Positions 1 to 6,800 of a stretch of 10,565 bases of DNA are shown piece after piece. Where the stretch lies: the NCBI GenBank assembly GCA_016839845.1, contig JAEOTL010000164.1, forward strand, positions 1-10,565, in the 5' to 3' direction. This DNA is from Promethearchaeota archaeon (GTDB lineage Archaea; Asgardarchaeota; Lokiarchaeia; Sigynarchaeales; SOKP01). The position numbers and the translations under genes are program-made. The notes below the pieces were generated by a model. It saw nothing but the letters and a program-made list of their open reading frames with translations, did not search any database and was not told the origin of the DNA. Every line of letters starts with the position of its first letter. Positions within the stretch are counted from its first letter, which is position 1.

Positions 1-29
1 ACGAAAATTTTGTTGATTAAGTTTTTCAA
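1..29 (-). pseudogene. 3'-end remnant of a third TPR gene copy
   Basis: Bases 1-28 match 1541-1568, the C-terminal coding end of the TPR gene at 1534, at 27 of 28 positions. Read on the minus strand in the same frame they give LKNLINKIF, the same as that protein's C-terminus. Upstream (31 onward) the homology stops, and the same frame meets a TGA within about six codons. This looks like the tail of a degraded or recombined TPR paralogue that continues off the left edge. It is short, so confidence is moderate. Confidence 0.4.
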
Positions 30-73
30 TATTAGAGTTTCTCACAATGGTAATAGAATAATTTTACTCCTAA

Positions 74-268
74 TACTTACCGCTTTCAGATATAAGCTCA
101 GTCCAAGAATTTATCAAAAAGCAGATGAGGAATAAAACCACAGTGTTAATAGTTCACACTAAGGAGAGAAGATTATTTAGCTATATTGTGACTTCAAAGC
201 GATTTAATACTGCTCCTTCAAACGGGGAAACAAGAGAACTAATAACTATTTTACGTGGATTGTTATAG
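74..268 (+). pseudogene. possible decayed fragment of a longin-like domain ORF
   Basis: An open frame runs from just after a TAA at 71-73 to a TAG at 266-268, with an ATG at 125 that would give 47 residues. The translation is protein-like: a strand TTVLIVHT, a turn, a strand RRLFSYIVTS, then a helix-like GETRELITILRGLL. This beta-beta-helix order resembles the start of the C-terminal domain of the two TPR proteins in this window (TVLLILAEGG, then LIFSYPF, then a helix). There is no good ribosome site, and it ends before a complete domain could form. A second open frame overlaps it from base 1 to 135, which could mean one frameshifted gene. Chance is not excluded; the remainder of 1-382 shows nothing else I can support. 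Confidence 0.25.
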
Positions 269-382
269 ACTGATTTTTTAAATCTCACCAATTTAAGTTT
301 GTTTATTTTTTTTTATGGACTGTTTTTCTGTTCATTTAATAATTTTCTTACTGAATAGTGAGAAGAATGAAAGTACAATCTC

Positions 383-1087
383 TCACAAGAATAATCCTTC
401 TTTTCCTTCTATTTTTCTATAAATTAGAATACATATCGGGGGAAGCAGAACCGTGTCAACAATCAACCGCGTTGTAAAATTGAAAATTTCACCAAGAAAA
501 GTAGGAACGTCAACGCTTGGAGCAGTATAATAATATTGTCCTACAATTAAATCGGTCAATCCCGTCTGACCCTGTTCATTAGTCGTATATGTAATAATAA
601 ATTGATAATCTACTCCATCAAAATAGTAGAAATCAATAGGTATAACATCGGCAGGTGGGTATCCCATATCAGAATTCGGTAAATCATATAAAAAAAGTGC
701 ATCCAACTCCTTTGTAGGCAGTTCGATCTCATATGGAAAAATTGTAGTCGAATTAAATTCATTAGCTACTCCCATAATGGGGTACCAGCCATCGGTTGCT
801 ATTATTCTATAAGTTAAATCGGGGTATATATCAACAGTAACCATACCATCAGTTCCAGTCGTTCCAATGGCAAATTCCTGCCAGGAATCATCTAGAGCAA
901 AATATTCTATCTTCCAATTTAGACCTTCTACACCGAGATCCGCCCCAAAATGTTCAGAATCCACATAGTTGACAAACAAATCTGCTTGTACTGTTTTCCC
1001 GTGCTTTAGAAGGCGTAAAGAAGGAAGAAATAAAATGCTTAGAAAAGTAGAAAGAAGGATTATTGCGAAAATAAATTTCGATTTAAT
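383..1087 (-). CDS. small secreted Ig-like/transthyretin-like protein, ATT start
   Basis: This is a predicted exported protein of 234 residues. Residues 1-35 form a classical signal peptide: a basic start (IKSKF), a hydrophobic core (IFAIILLSTFLSILFL) and a likely cut after VQA. The mature part holds two similar beta-sandwich modules of about 70 residues. Each has the turn typical of carboxypeptidase-regulatory/SpaA-like folds (GTTGTDGMVTVDIYPDLTY in the first, TTNEQGQTGLTDLIVGQYYY in the second). No catalytic residues are visible, so an adhesive or structural surface role is inferred. The only in-frame ATG/GTG/TTG before the mature protein is a TTG at 979, which lies after the signal peptide. 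A strong site AGGTGAT stands 5 bases before ATT at 1087, and an in-frame TGA lies at 1096-1094. Hence ATT is taken as the start, or the gene has lost its ATG. The C-terminal 25 residues are hydrophobic then basic and do not fit the domain pattern, so the 3' end may be truncated. Confidence 0.6.
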   Translation of the reverse strand: MKSKFIFAIILLSTFLSILFLPSLRLLKHGKTVQADLFVNYVDSEHFGADLGVEGLNWKIEYFALDDSWQEFAIGTTGTDGMVTVDIYPDLTYRIIATDGWYPIMGVANEFNSTTIFPYEIELPTKELDALFLYDLPNSDMGYPPADVIPIDFYYFDGVDYQFIITYTTNEQGQTGLTDLIVGQYYYTAPSVDVPTFLGEIFNFTTRLIVDTVLLPPICILIYRKIEGKEGLFL

Positions 1088-1092
1088 GTTAC

Positions 1093-1099
1093 ATCACCT
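1093..1099 (-). promoter_or_regulatory. strong Shine-Dalgarno site fixing the ATT start
   Basis: AGGTGAT is complementary to the archaeal 16S rRNA 3' end over seven bases. It stands five bases before ATT at 1087-1085, the usual spacing. The gene starting at 7577 has the comparable AGGTGA seven bases before an ATG. The site is the main reason for placing the start of the 383-1087 gene here rather than at the TTG at 979. Confidence 0.6.
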
Positions 1100-1135
1100 T
1101 CTTTATTGGATTATTACAAGTATTTAACTTGATTT

Positions 1136-1150
1136 AATATTTATATTTTT
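1136..1150 (-). promoter_or_regulatory. candidate TATA box for the secreted Ig-like gene
   Basis: On the minus strand the sequence reads AAAAATATAAATATT, an A/T box resembling an archaeal TATA element with an A-rich BRE before it. It lies about 50 bases before the ATT start, which would give a leader of roughly 25 bases with the ribosome site inside it. The area is very AT-rich, so the exact box is uncertain; a second candidate, TTAAATAC, lies at 1120-1127. Confidence 0.3.
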
Positions 1151-1157
1151 ACGTTTT

Positions 1158-1202
1158 TGTAAAGTGAAGAATTTACCTCATATTGTATTTTCTTTATAAA
1201 TG
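1158..1202 (+). promoter_or_regulatory. conserved promoter (copy 1) with TTTATAAAT box
   Basis: The box TTTATAAAT at 1193-1201 is preceded by a stretch shared with 3688-3724 and, more weakly, with 9853-9884: TTACCT, then TTGT, then a TTTTCT run just before the TATA box. The ATG of the leader ORF lies about 35 bases downstream at 1232, so transcription would start just before it, giving a nearly leaderless short ORF. Three related copies in one window support a real control element. The core TTTATAAA is a perfect palindrome and could be used in both directions. Confidence 0.5.
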
Positions 1203-1461
1203 CTCAAAATCCAATTTATTCATACTTCAAAATGAATAAATCCCAATTTATGCCTTCTTTTATCTTTAGAAGAATGGTGCATAAAAGGGGAAGATTAGGC
1301 GAGTATAGGTATTAGTGAGGGTAATGGTAGAAGACGTTGCGTTTTGGCAGACAAGGGTTAAAGTATCGCAAATTCCTTCCGTTCTCCCAACTCAAGAGAT
1401 TCTTGATCCGAGAACCAAGCTTTTAGTTAAAACTGATAAATCTTGGCTGTGCGATCCCTTT
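1187..1461 (+). repeat. 275-bp direct repeat, partner at 9871-10145
   Basis: This segment aligns without any gap to 9871-10145 (constant offset 8684). By eye I count 21 differences over the 261 bases from 1201 to 1461, about 92 percent identity. It carries the promoter, the 27-codon leader ORF and the first 46 codons of the following gene. Similarity ends sharply at CCCTTT (1456-1461), after which this copy switches to a second copy of the leader ORF while the right-hand copy continues as a gene. Confidence 0.9.
1232..1315 (+). CDS. 27-residue basic leader peptide ORF (copy 1)
   Basis: This short ORF encodes a 27-residue peptide beginning MNKSQFMPSF and ending HKRGRLGEYRY, rich in Arg, Lys and Tyr. 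It begins close to the predicted transcription start and ends in TAG, whose G is the first base of a GTG in the frame of the next ORF. The next ATG is at 1324, so translation of the two could be coupled. Three copies exist (1232, 1462, 9916). Comparing copies, many changes are third-position or Arg/Lys swaps: CCT/CCA, TCT/TCC, AAA/AAG, GAG/GAA, AGG/AAA. That is the pattern of a translated sequence. No known peptide family is recognised. An attenuator-like or small-protein role is inference. Confidence 0.45.
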   Translation: MNKSQFMPSFIFRRMVHKRGRLGEYRY

Positions 1462-1527
1462 ATGCCATCCTTGAAACTAAGAAGAATTTTGCATAAGAGG
1501 CGAAAATTAGGCGAATATAAATATTAG
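1324..1527 (+). pseudogene. truncated copy of the 10008 gene start, fused to the leader ORF
   Basis: The first 46 codons (1324-1461) are the N-terminus of the gene at 10008: MVEDVAFWQTRVKV versus MAEDVAFWQTRVKV. Of 11 codon differences, 8 are synonymous and the other 3 are Val/Ala or Ser/Thr exchanges. At TTT ATG the frame then enters a second copy of the short basic ORF (1462-1527, MPSLKLRRILHKRRKLGEYKY) and ends at TAG. The result is a 67-residue hybrid, or 70 if the GTG at 1315 is used. A ribosome site GAGGG lies just before the ATG. It is most simply a recombination remnant, but the frame is intact through both parts and the promoter is conserved, so a small functional protein cannot be ruled out. 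Confidence 0.55.
1462..1527 (+). repeat. third copy of the basic leader ORF sequence
   Basis: Bases 1462-1527 match 1250-1315 codon by codon, with homology running on to about 1533 (TAGTGAAGG versus TAGTGAGGG). It begins at the second ATG of the leader ORF and lacks the upstream six codons and the promoter. The right edge coincides with the stop codon of the convergent TPR gene (1534-1536), so the junction lies almost exactly at that stop. TTTATGCC is common to both sides of the left junction, consistent with a join at a short shared sequence. Confidence 0.7.
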
Positions 1528-1533
1528 TGAAGG

Positions 1534-3579
1534 TTACTTTACAAAAATTTTGTTGATTAAGTTTTTCAGAGGGGGATTTTCATTTACCTCAAGAACTTGG
1601 CTGGTATTAAAATGTTGCTCTAGATTCTTCCATAACACCTTATCTTTTTGCACTTCTTCAATAAATTTTATAAGTTTCTGTTTCGCTAAATACGTCTGCC
1701 CTTTAAAGAGGTAGCAACATGAAAAGGAACCAATCGATTCCATAAGAATCATCTCATCACCAAATTTAGCACGATCGAGACCTTTGGAAAAAAATTCTGT
1801 ACTCAAAGTAGTAAAACCTGATAAAAAACTGCTGAAAAGATCTTCGTCAATCTTCCACTCATTGGTAAATGGATAGGAGAAGATAAGAACTCCACCTTCT
1901 GCTAGTATTAGGAGTACAGTGGGTTGTTCATCAACTGCTTCAGGCGGTTCTAAAGCACTCTTTCCCTGAAGTCGTTCTAAGACACCCCCTGTTGATGCAA
2001 ATTTTATCCGTTCTGCTATGGGGGCTTCTTCTTTTTTAAAAGTATTCCAAACATCACCTTGATCAAGTAATTTATCAAGTTCACTAGATATCCCCCATGC
2101 TAACAAGTTAAGGCCATGTAATTCAGCGATCCGTTGTGCTTCTGCCATTAAGCTTCTCGCCTCCTCGATGTTCATCTGAATTAGCGCTAATTTTGCTTTT
2201 AGCAATTTTGTTTCAGCTAAAAAACTATAATTGTTTGATTTTTCTGCTATATATATGCTTTTAGTAATAAGTGCATTAATCTCATCTAAAATTTCTGGAT
2301 CATTATACATCGATAACTCTTCTAACAAAAGATCGCAATAATTACTCAAAATGAGAAATAAATCCATTACGTTTGTTGTTAATTTACGCTCAATTACCTC
2401 TTTAAATAAAGCTTGAGCCTCTACGCGATCGCGCATTCTTGTACTTGTTTTCAACATGAATGCATTTGCCGCTACATAAAAGAAAGAAAGATCAACATCT
2501 CCCTTATCCTTTGTTTGATAGTACAGATCAACTAAACGAGAAAAGTATTGATCTGCTTTTTCGCGAGAATTTTCATCAAGATATTTAAGAATAATAATTG
2601 CGAATGAGCGAGCCATTTCGTATGGAAATTCTTCTTCTTCAGGAAGACTTATACTACGCTCAAGATAATCTACTGCTAGATTAGTTTTGCCAATCATCCT
2701 GTTAATATAACCTAAATTGTTTAAGTTGGTGATTAGATGATAAGTGTTGTTTGATTCTTCAGCAAGATCAAGTGCTTGTTGATGAATCTTTAAAGCTTGA
2801 TTCAATTCATTCTTCAAAAAGTGAACCCATCCAGCAATATTTAGTATATTGAGTTTTACGTGCACGCTAATTTCTTTAATCGATAAACCGTGGTTACAGT
2901 ACTGCAAAGCTTTATCATAATCTCCCTCAAGATAATATATATATGCTATCAAGAAGTTACCATCAGTAATGGCAAAAATATAGTTCAATTCTTTATTACA
3001 CTCCATACTTTTCTTGGCGTATTCTAATGCTTTGCTATGATTCCCTTGATTCACATTTATCCATCCTAATACTAAATAAGCTCTGGTAAGATCTAATTTA
3101 TTCCCCAAATTCTCTCTTAATACTAGACAACCTAATGCTGCTTCTAATGCCTTGTCATAATCCGTTTTATTGAAATAAATCCAAGTTTTTCTGTGGAGGA
3201 TATCTGCTTTTTGTTCGGAAAGATCTGAGGATGATTTCCCGCCAAGAGAATTAAGTAATGTTTCTGCTTCTAATGTAAGTTCAAGAGCCTTATCACCATC
3301 TTCGAATATTGATTTAAGAAGAAGGGCATCAATTGATCTCAATACATTCCCAAGTTTTTGACTTATTTGATAAGCTTGTTCACCGATTCCTCCCGCTTCT
3401 TTATATTGAGCTAAATATGCAAATATTTTTCCTTTTATAATAAGTGCGGACAATTGGTCTTCTGGAGTGATAGATTTATTCTTTTCAAAATTTTCAATAA
3501 TTTCAAGTGCTTCCCCGAATTTAGCTTGATACATAAGTTCCCTTGCATGAAGTAGTTCGTTAGGGAGCAAATTAGACAT
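1534..3579 (-). CDS. TPR protein with C-terminal longin-like domain (paralogue A)
   Basis: This is a predicted cytoplasmic scaffold of 681 residues with no signal peptide or membrane segment. Residues about 20-500 are tetratricopeptide-like helix pairs; clear units lie near 21-70, 166-199, 204-239, 243-276, 283-316 and 455-490 (for example LEGDYDKALQYCNHGLSI). A conserved linker (KKEEAPIAERI, about 515-525) follows. Residues about 553-660 look like strand-strand-helix-three strands-two helices, the longin order: TVLLILA, VLIFSYPF, helix 577-598, LDRAKFG, MILMESI, CCYLFKG, helices 630-656. Longin and roadblock domains commonly bind or regulate small GTPases, but that role here is inference. 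The frame is open up to an ATG at 3657, but the ATG at 3579 is preferred: it gives exactly 681 residues like paralogue B, and the sequence above it matches the non-coding leader of that gene. Confidence 0.85.
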   Translation of the reverse strand: MSNLLPNELLHARELMYQAKFGEALEIIENFEKNKSITPEDQLSALIIKGKIFAYLAQYKEAGGIGEQAYQISQKLGNVLRSIDALLLKSIFEDGDKALELTLEAETLLNSLGGKSSSDLSEQKADILHRKTWIYFNKTDYDKALEAALGCLVLRENLGNKLDLTRAYLVLGWINVNQGNHSKALEYAKKSMECNKELNYIFAITDGNFLIAYIYYLEGDYDKALQYCNHGLSIKEISVHVKLNILNIAGWVHFLKNELNQALKIHQQALDLAEESNNTYHLITNLNNLGYINRMIGKTNLAVDYLERSISLPEEEEFPYEMARSFAIIILKYLDENSREKADQYFSRLVDLYYQTKDKGDVDLSFFYVAANAFMLKTSTRMRDRVEAQALFKEVIERKLTTNVMDLFLILSNYCDLLLEELSMYNDPEILDEINALITKSIYIAEKSNNYSFLAETKLLKAKLALIQMNIEEARSLMAEAQRIAELHGLNLLAWGISSELDKLLDQGDVWNTFKKEEAPIAERIKFASTGGVLERLQGKSALEPPEAVDEQPTVLLILAEGGVLIFSYPFTNEWKIDEDLFSSFLSGFTTLSTEFFSKGLDRAKFGDEMILMESIGSFSCCYLFKGQTYLAKQKLIKFIEEVQKDKVLWKNLEQHFNTSQVLEVNENPPLKNLINKIFVK

Positions 3580-3628
3580 TATATTACATTTCGCACAGTA
3601 TGGATTAAAAATAGGGAAGAAACGGTTC

Positions 3629-3646
3629 CTTAAAAGCCTTTGGTAC
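3629..3646 (-). promoter_or_regulatory. conserved BRE/TATA-like element of TPR gene A
   Basis: On the minus strand the 18-mer GTACCAAAGGCTTTTAAG is identical to that at 9790-9807. In both places its near edge lies 50 bases before the TPR start codon. CTTTTAAG could be a TATA box with CCAAAGG as the BRE, placing transcription start about 25-30 bases before ATG. A protein-binding operator is the alternative. Neither TPR gene has a clear Shine-Dalgarno site, so translation may depend on a short leader. Confidence 0.5.
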
Positions 3647-3687
3647 GATAACAGCACTTAGATTACAAAAATCTCGATGGATTATTG

Positions 3688-3725
3688 AAGAGCTGTTACC
3701 TGAGTTTGTTTTTTCTATATAAATT
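3688..3725 (+). promoter_or_regulatory. orphaned copy of the divergent promoter
   Basis: The stretch TTACCTGAG, TTTGTTTTTTCT, TATATAAAT resembles the promoters at 1158-1202 and 9853-9886. There, a leader ORF follows on the plus strand. Here homology to the right-hand unit breaks off right after the TATA box, and bases 3726-3833 contain no plus-strand gene and no leader ORF. It may still act leftward for TPR gene A through the near-palindromic box, or be a relic. Confidence 0.35.
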
Positions 3726-3821
3726 TGTAGTTAGTAAAGTACTTCTCAAGTGTACTCAAAATTCCGAGGTATTTCGCAATATTTAAAGAAAAGATAAAGT
3801 TTTCTTAGGATACAGTTTGAG

Positions 3822-3833
3822 AAAAAAAAGGGG
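3822..3833 (-). terminator. oligo-T terminator after the amidohydrolase gene
   Basis: Directly after the TAA stop (3836-3834) the minus strand reads CCCC followed by eight T residues and then CTC. A T-run without a required hairpin is the usual archaeal intrinsic terminator, and its position fits the end of this transcript. Confidence 0.5.
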
Positions 3834-6800
3834 TTATTCTAGGTAAGAATATAAATAATACCAGCCCTGTTCAGTATAATAATTCTTCCTCTCTTTACTA
3901 AATACTAGCTTTTTGAAGTTAATATCCCAGTCTCCTCTATTGTACGTATCGTAGACTTTAATCTCATTATGGTATTCTTCTTCGCCTAGATACTCTTGAT
4001 AATCCTCATTTTCATAGAATTCAATTAATTCTGTAGAACGTCTCTTGTTCCACGAATATTCATACCATTCAAGTTCGGTGTTGATTACTACTGAATCTAT
4101 AGACCCTAAAAGAACATCATCCTCGAATATGGCCTCAATAAGATAAGTACCTGAATTATCGGGGGCCCACTGGATTGAAGCATAGCCATGTTCATTAGTT
4201 AAAGCTTCTTCTCTAAATTCTTCGTTTATAACGAATTTTATTTTGAAATTTGCTAACGGAGAATCCCCTAAGATAAGAGTTGATATGATTTCTAATTCCC
4301 AACCACAGAACAACACCTCAACATTCAGGAAGCTCGGTATCAATTCCATAATGACAAACGTTGAAAGGTCGGAGACTACCCCGTAGATAATGTTGTTAAC
4401 TGTATCAATCGAGGTTGTAACATTTTCCCATATTCCAGTCTCTTCATTAAAATGCATGAGTCCGAGGTTATTTTCATTTTGAATAGCACTCTCGTTATAG
4501 GGTATCATTAAGTTAATCGATCCCGTGTAATCTGCCGTTGTAGATATTAAATAATACACATCACCAAGTTGGAATCCCAATGGTGGTTCATATCCTGATT
4601 CAGATTCTGCTATAGTGGTTGCTCCTGCTGATGTAACCTCATCAAAAGTCAAGGAGATACCGTAGTTCTGATCTACTACTTCACTATTTGGACCTGGTAG
4701 GGTGTAAGACTCAGTATTCTCTAATGGATTTGTATGGTATAGAAAAATTTCATCAAGATCACCAATCCCGTCATCATCAGTATCATCGTTTAAAGCATTG
4801 GTTTTGTAAATGTTTATCTCATCCGCATCAGTCAATCCATCTTTATCAGTATCCAATAAGAATTGAAGGGAATTGGAGAGGAATATCTCTTGATCAGATC
4901 CAGAACTTCCCCCTTGCCATGAAACTTGCCCAAAATGAACCTGTTGGTAATTATCATTAAAATCATTATCTGTGAGTTGGATAGTGAATCCTGAGTTTAG
5001 ATCATGCATAAATATTTCAAAATCACTCCCGTCGAATCCTCTCCATACTATTTGTCCATTTTGAATCCCCGGATAATTATCATCGTTTAAATTATCTGTT
5101 ATTTGAGTCGTGAATCCCGTCTCGGAATCATAGAGGAAAATCTCTGTATCGACTCCAGCATCAGCATACCATACAATTTTGTTATTATGAATCATAGGGT
5201 TATTGTCATGATAGAGATTATTTGTTATCTGCGTTGTTATTCCAATGTCAAAATCGTACATGAATATTTCAAAATCATTTTCATCACGCCCTCGCCATGT
5301 AACTTGCCCATTGTGAATCTGCGGAGGATTATCATTTCTTTCGTTATCTGTAATTTGAGTAATGCTCCCTGTTTGAGAGTCGTAGACGGAGATCTCATAA
5401 TCAGTTCCGTCCCAATTTCTCCAAGCTATTTGCCCATTATGAATCATACAATAGTAATCTCGGTATGAGTTATCTGTAATCTGAGTGGTAACACCTGTAT
5501 TAGAATCGAAGAGAAATATCTCCAAATCCTGCCCGTCATTTCCCCTCCAGGTTATTTGGCCATTATGAATTTCTGGAAATTTGTCTTCATTATTGTTGTC
5601 TGTTATCTGAGTGGTGGTCCTATCCGTAGAATTATAAAGGAAAATCTCATAATCACTCCCATCAAATCCCATCCATGTTACTTTCCCATCATGAATCCGA
5701 CTATAATCGTCATCATATTCATTGTCTGTGAGTTGAGTTGTCGTTTCTGTATGATAATCATAGAAAAATATCTCAAGGTCATTTCCATCATCCATACTCC
5801 ACGTTACTTGCCCATTATTTATATCAGCACCTAAGTCTTCATTAGAATTATCCGTAATCTGAGAGGTGATAATAGTATCGCGCTTACCGTCAACAATATA
5901 GTACTCCTCGTTAAGATCCAAATGATTCCCAAGTATTAAGTCGAAATTTGTAGAGGTTTCAATCATATTAAAGAACCTCTGGTCATTTTGGGTGAAAATT
6001 GGATCCAACGGAACAGAATGAAGCCCAGGATACTCATTTTCTAACCACTGCAGGAATTCTTCTTCTGGTGCTTCAGGATCTATCTGAGAATGGAGAAAAG
6101 CAGGATTAAATTCCATTGCTTCCTCTAGAGTTGATACTATCATCTCCCGTGTTTGATCGCCTTGCGGGACAGCCTCGTTTGTTATATCCAATCCCCTTAT
6201 GAAATTTCCTCCGTTTATTATCTCATAATCACCTGGTTTGAGACGCTCCATCCAATCTATTAAACCATAAAGTGGTTCTCCTTCAATAACCGTGAGAAGT
6301 ACATCCTCATCAATGGTATCGATAAGTGCTCTATAAGGATTCCCACCTGGATCATCAATTACCAGTAAATCAGCATAGAGGCCAGTACTAATCTTTCCTA
6401 CAAAATCTTCCCAGCCGGCTACAATCGCAGCATTTACAGTCACCATCTGGGTTAGATTATACTCACTAAAGAAACCGTTTAAAACATAGTTGTTCCACGC
6501 ATCGGCGATCTTTAGTTCACCCAGTACGTTTTTAGTTCCACTGGGAGCCCAATCAGGTGAAAGAGCCACACAAACACCCTCTTCCCATGCTGCTTTTACA
6601 TCTGAGGTATTTCCATAAAGGAGAAGGTTGCTTGTTGGTGACCAAATCATTTTCGCACCGACAGCGGCCATTTCTGCAAATTGGGTACGATTTAGACCTG
6701 TACTATGGATAGCAACTAAGGGTTCAATCAGTAGTGATTTATCTTCCATTTCGTGTTTCAATGTTTCAAATTCTTGACGGGATTGGGCATCTGTACCTTC

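Noticed and set aside
367..477. Plus-strand 36-residue ORF with a signal-peptide-like start (MKVQSLTRIILLFLLFFYK)
   Set aside because: It lies antisense to the end of the secreted Ig-like gene, has only a weak ribosome site, and ends without a domain. A hydrophobic run arises easily opposite a purine-rich tail. It is kept only as a hint in the truncation finding.
1187..1535. Insertion sequence or miniature transposable element
   Set aside because: The repeats contain no terminal inverted repeats or target duplications that I can see and carry coding-type sequence, so duplication and recombination of a gene unit fits better.
3580..3657. N-terminal extension of TPR gene A from the ATG at 3657 (26 more residues)
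   Set aside because: The extension corresponds to the non-coding leader of paralogue B, covers the conserved promoter-like element, and is absent from the equal-length paralogue.
3738..3756. Imperfect inverted repeat AGTACTT...AAGTGTACT as an operator or terminator
   Set aside because: The arms pair for only about five to seven bases with a bulge, and there is no T-run after it on either strand; no second copy was seen.
4688..5834. Plus-strand open frames across the propeller repeats
   Set aside because: They are antisense to the repeat units of the amidohydrolase protein, and their repeating character merely mirrors that gene.
4851..5858. CRISPR-like array
   Set aside because: The spacing is regular but the whole 126-base unit is coding and similar throughout, with no short repeats separated by unique spacers.
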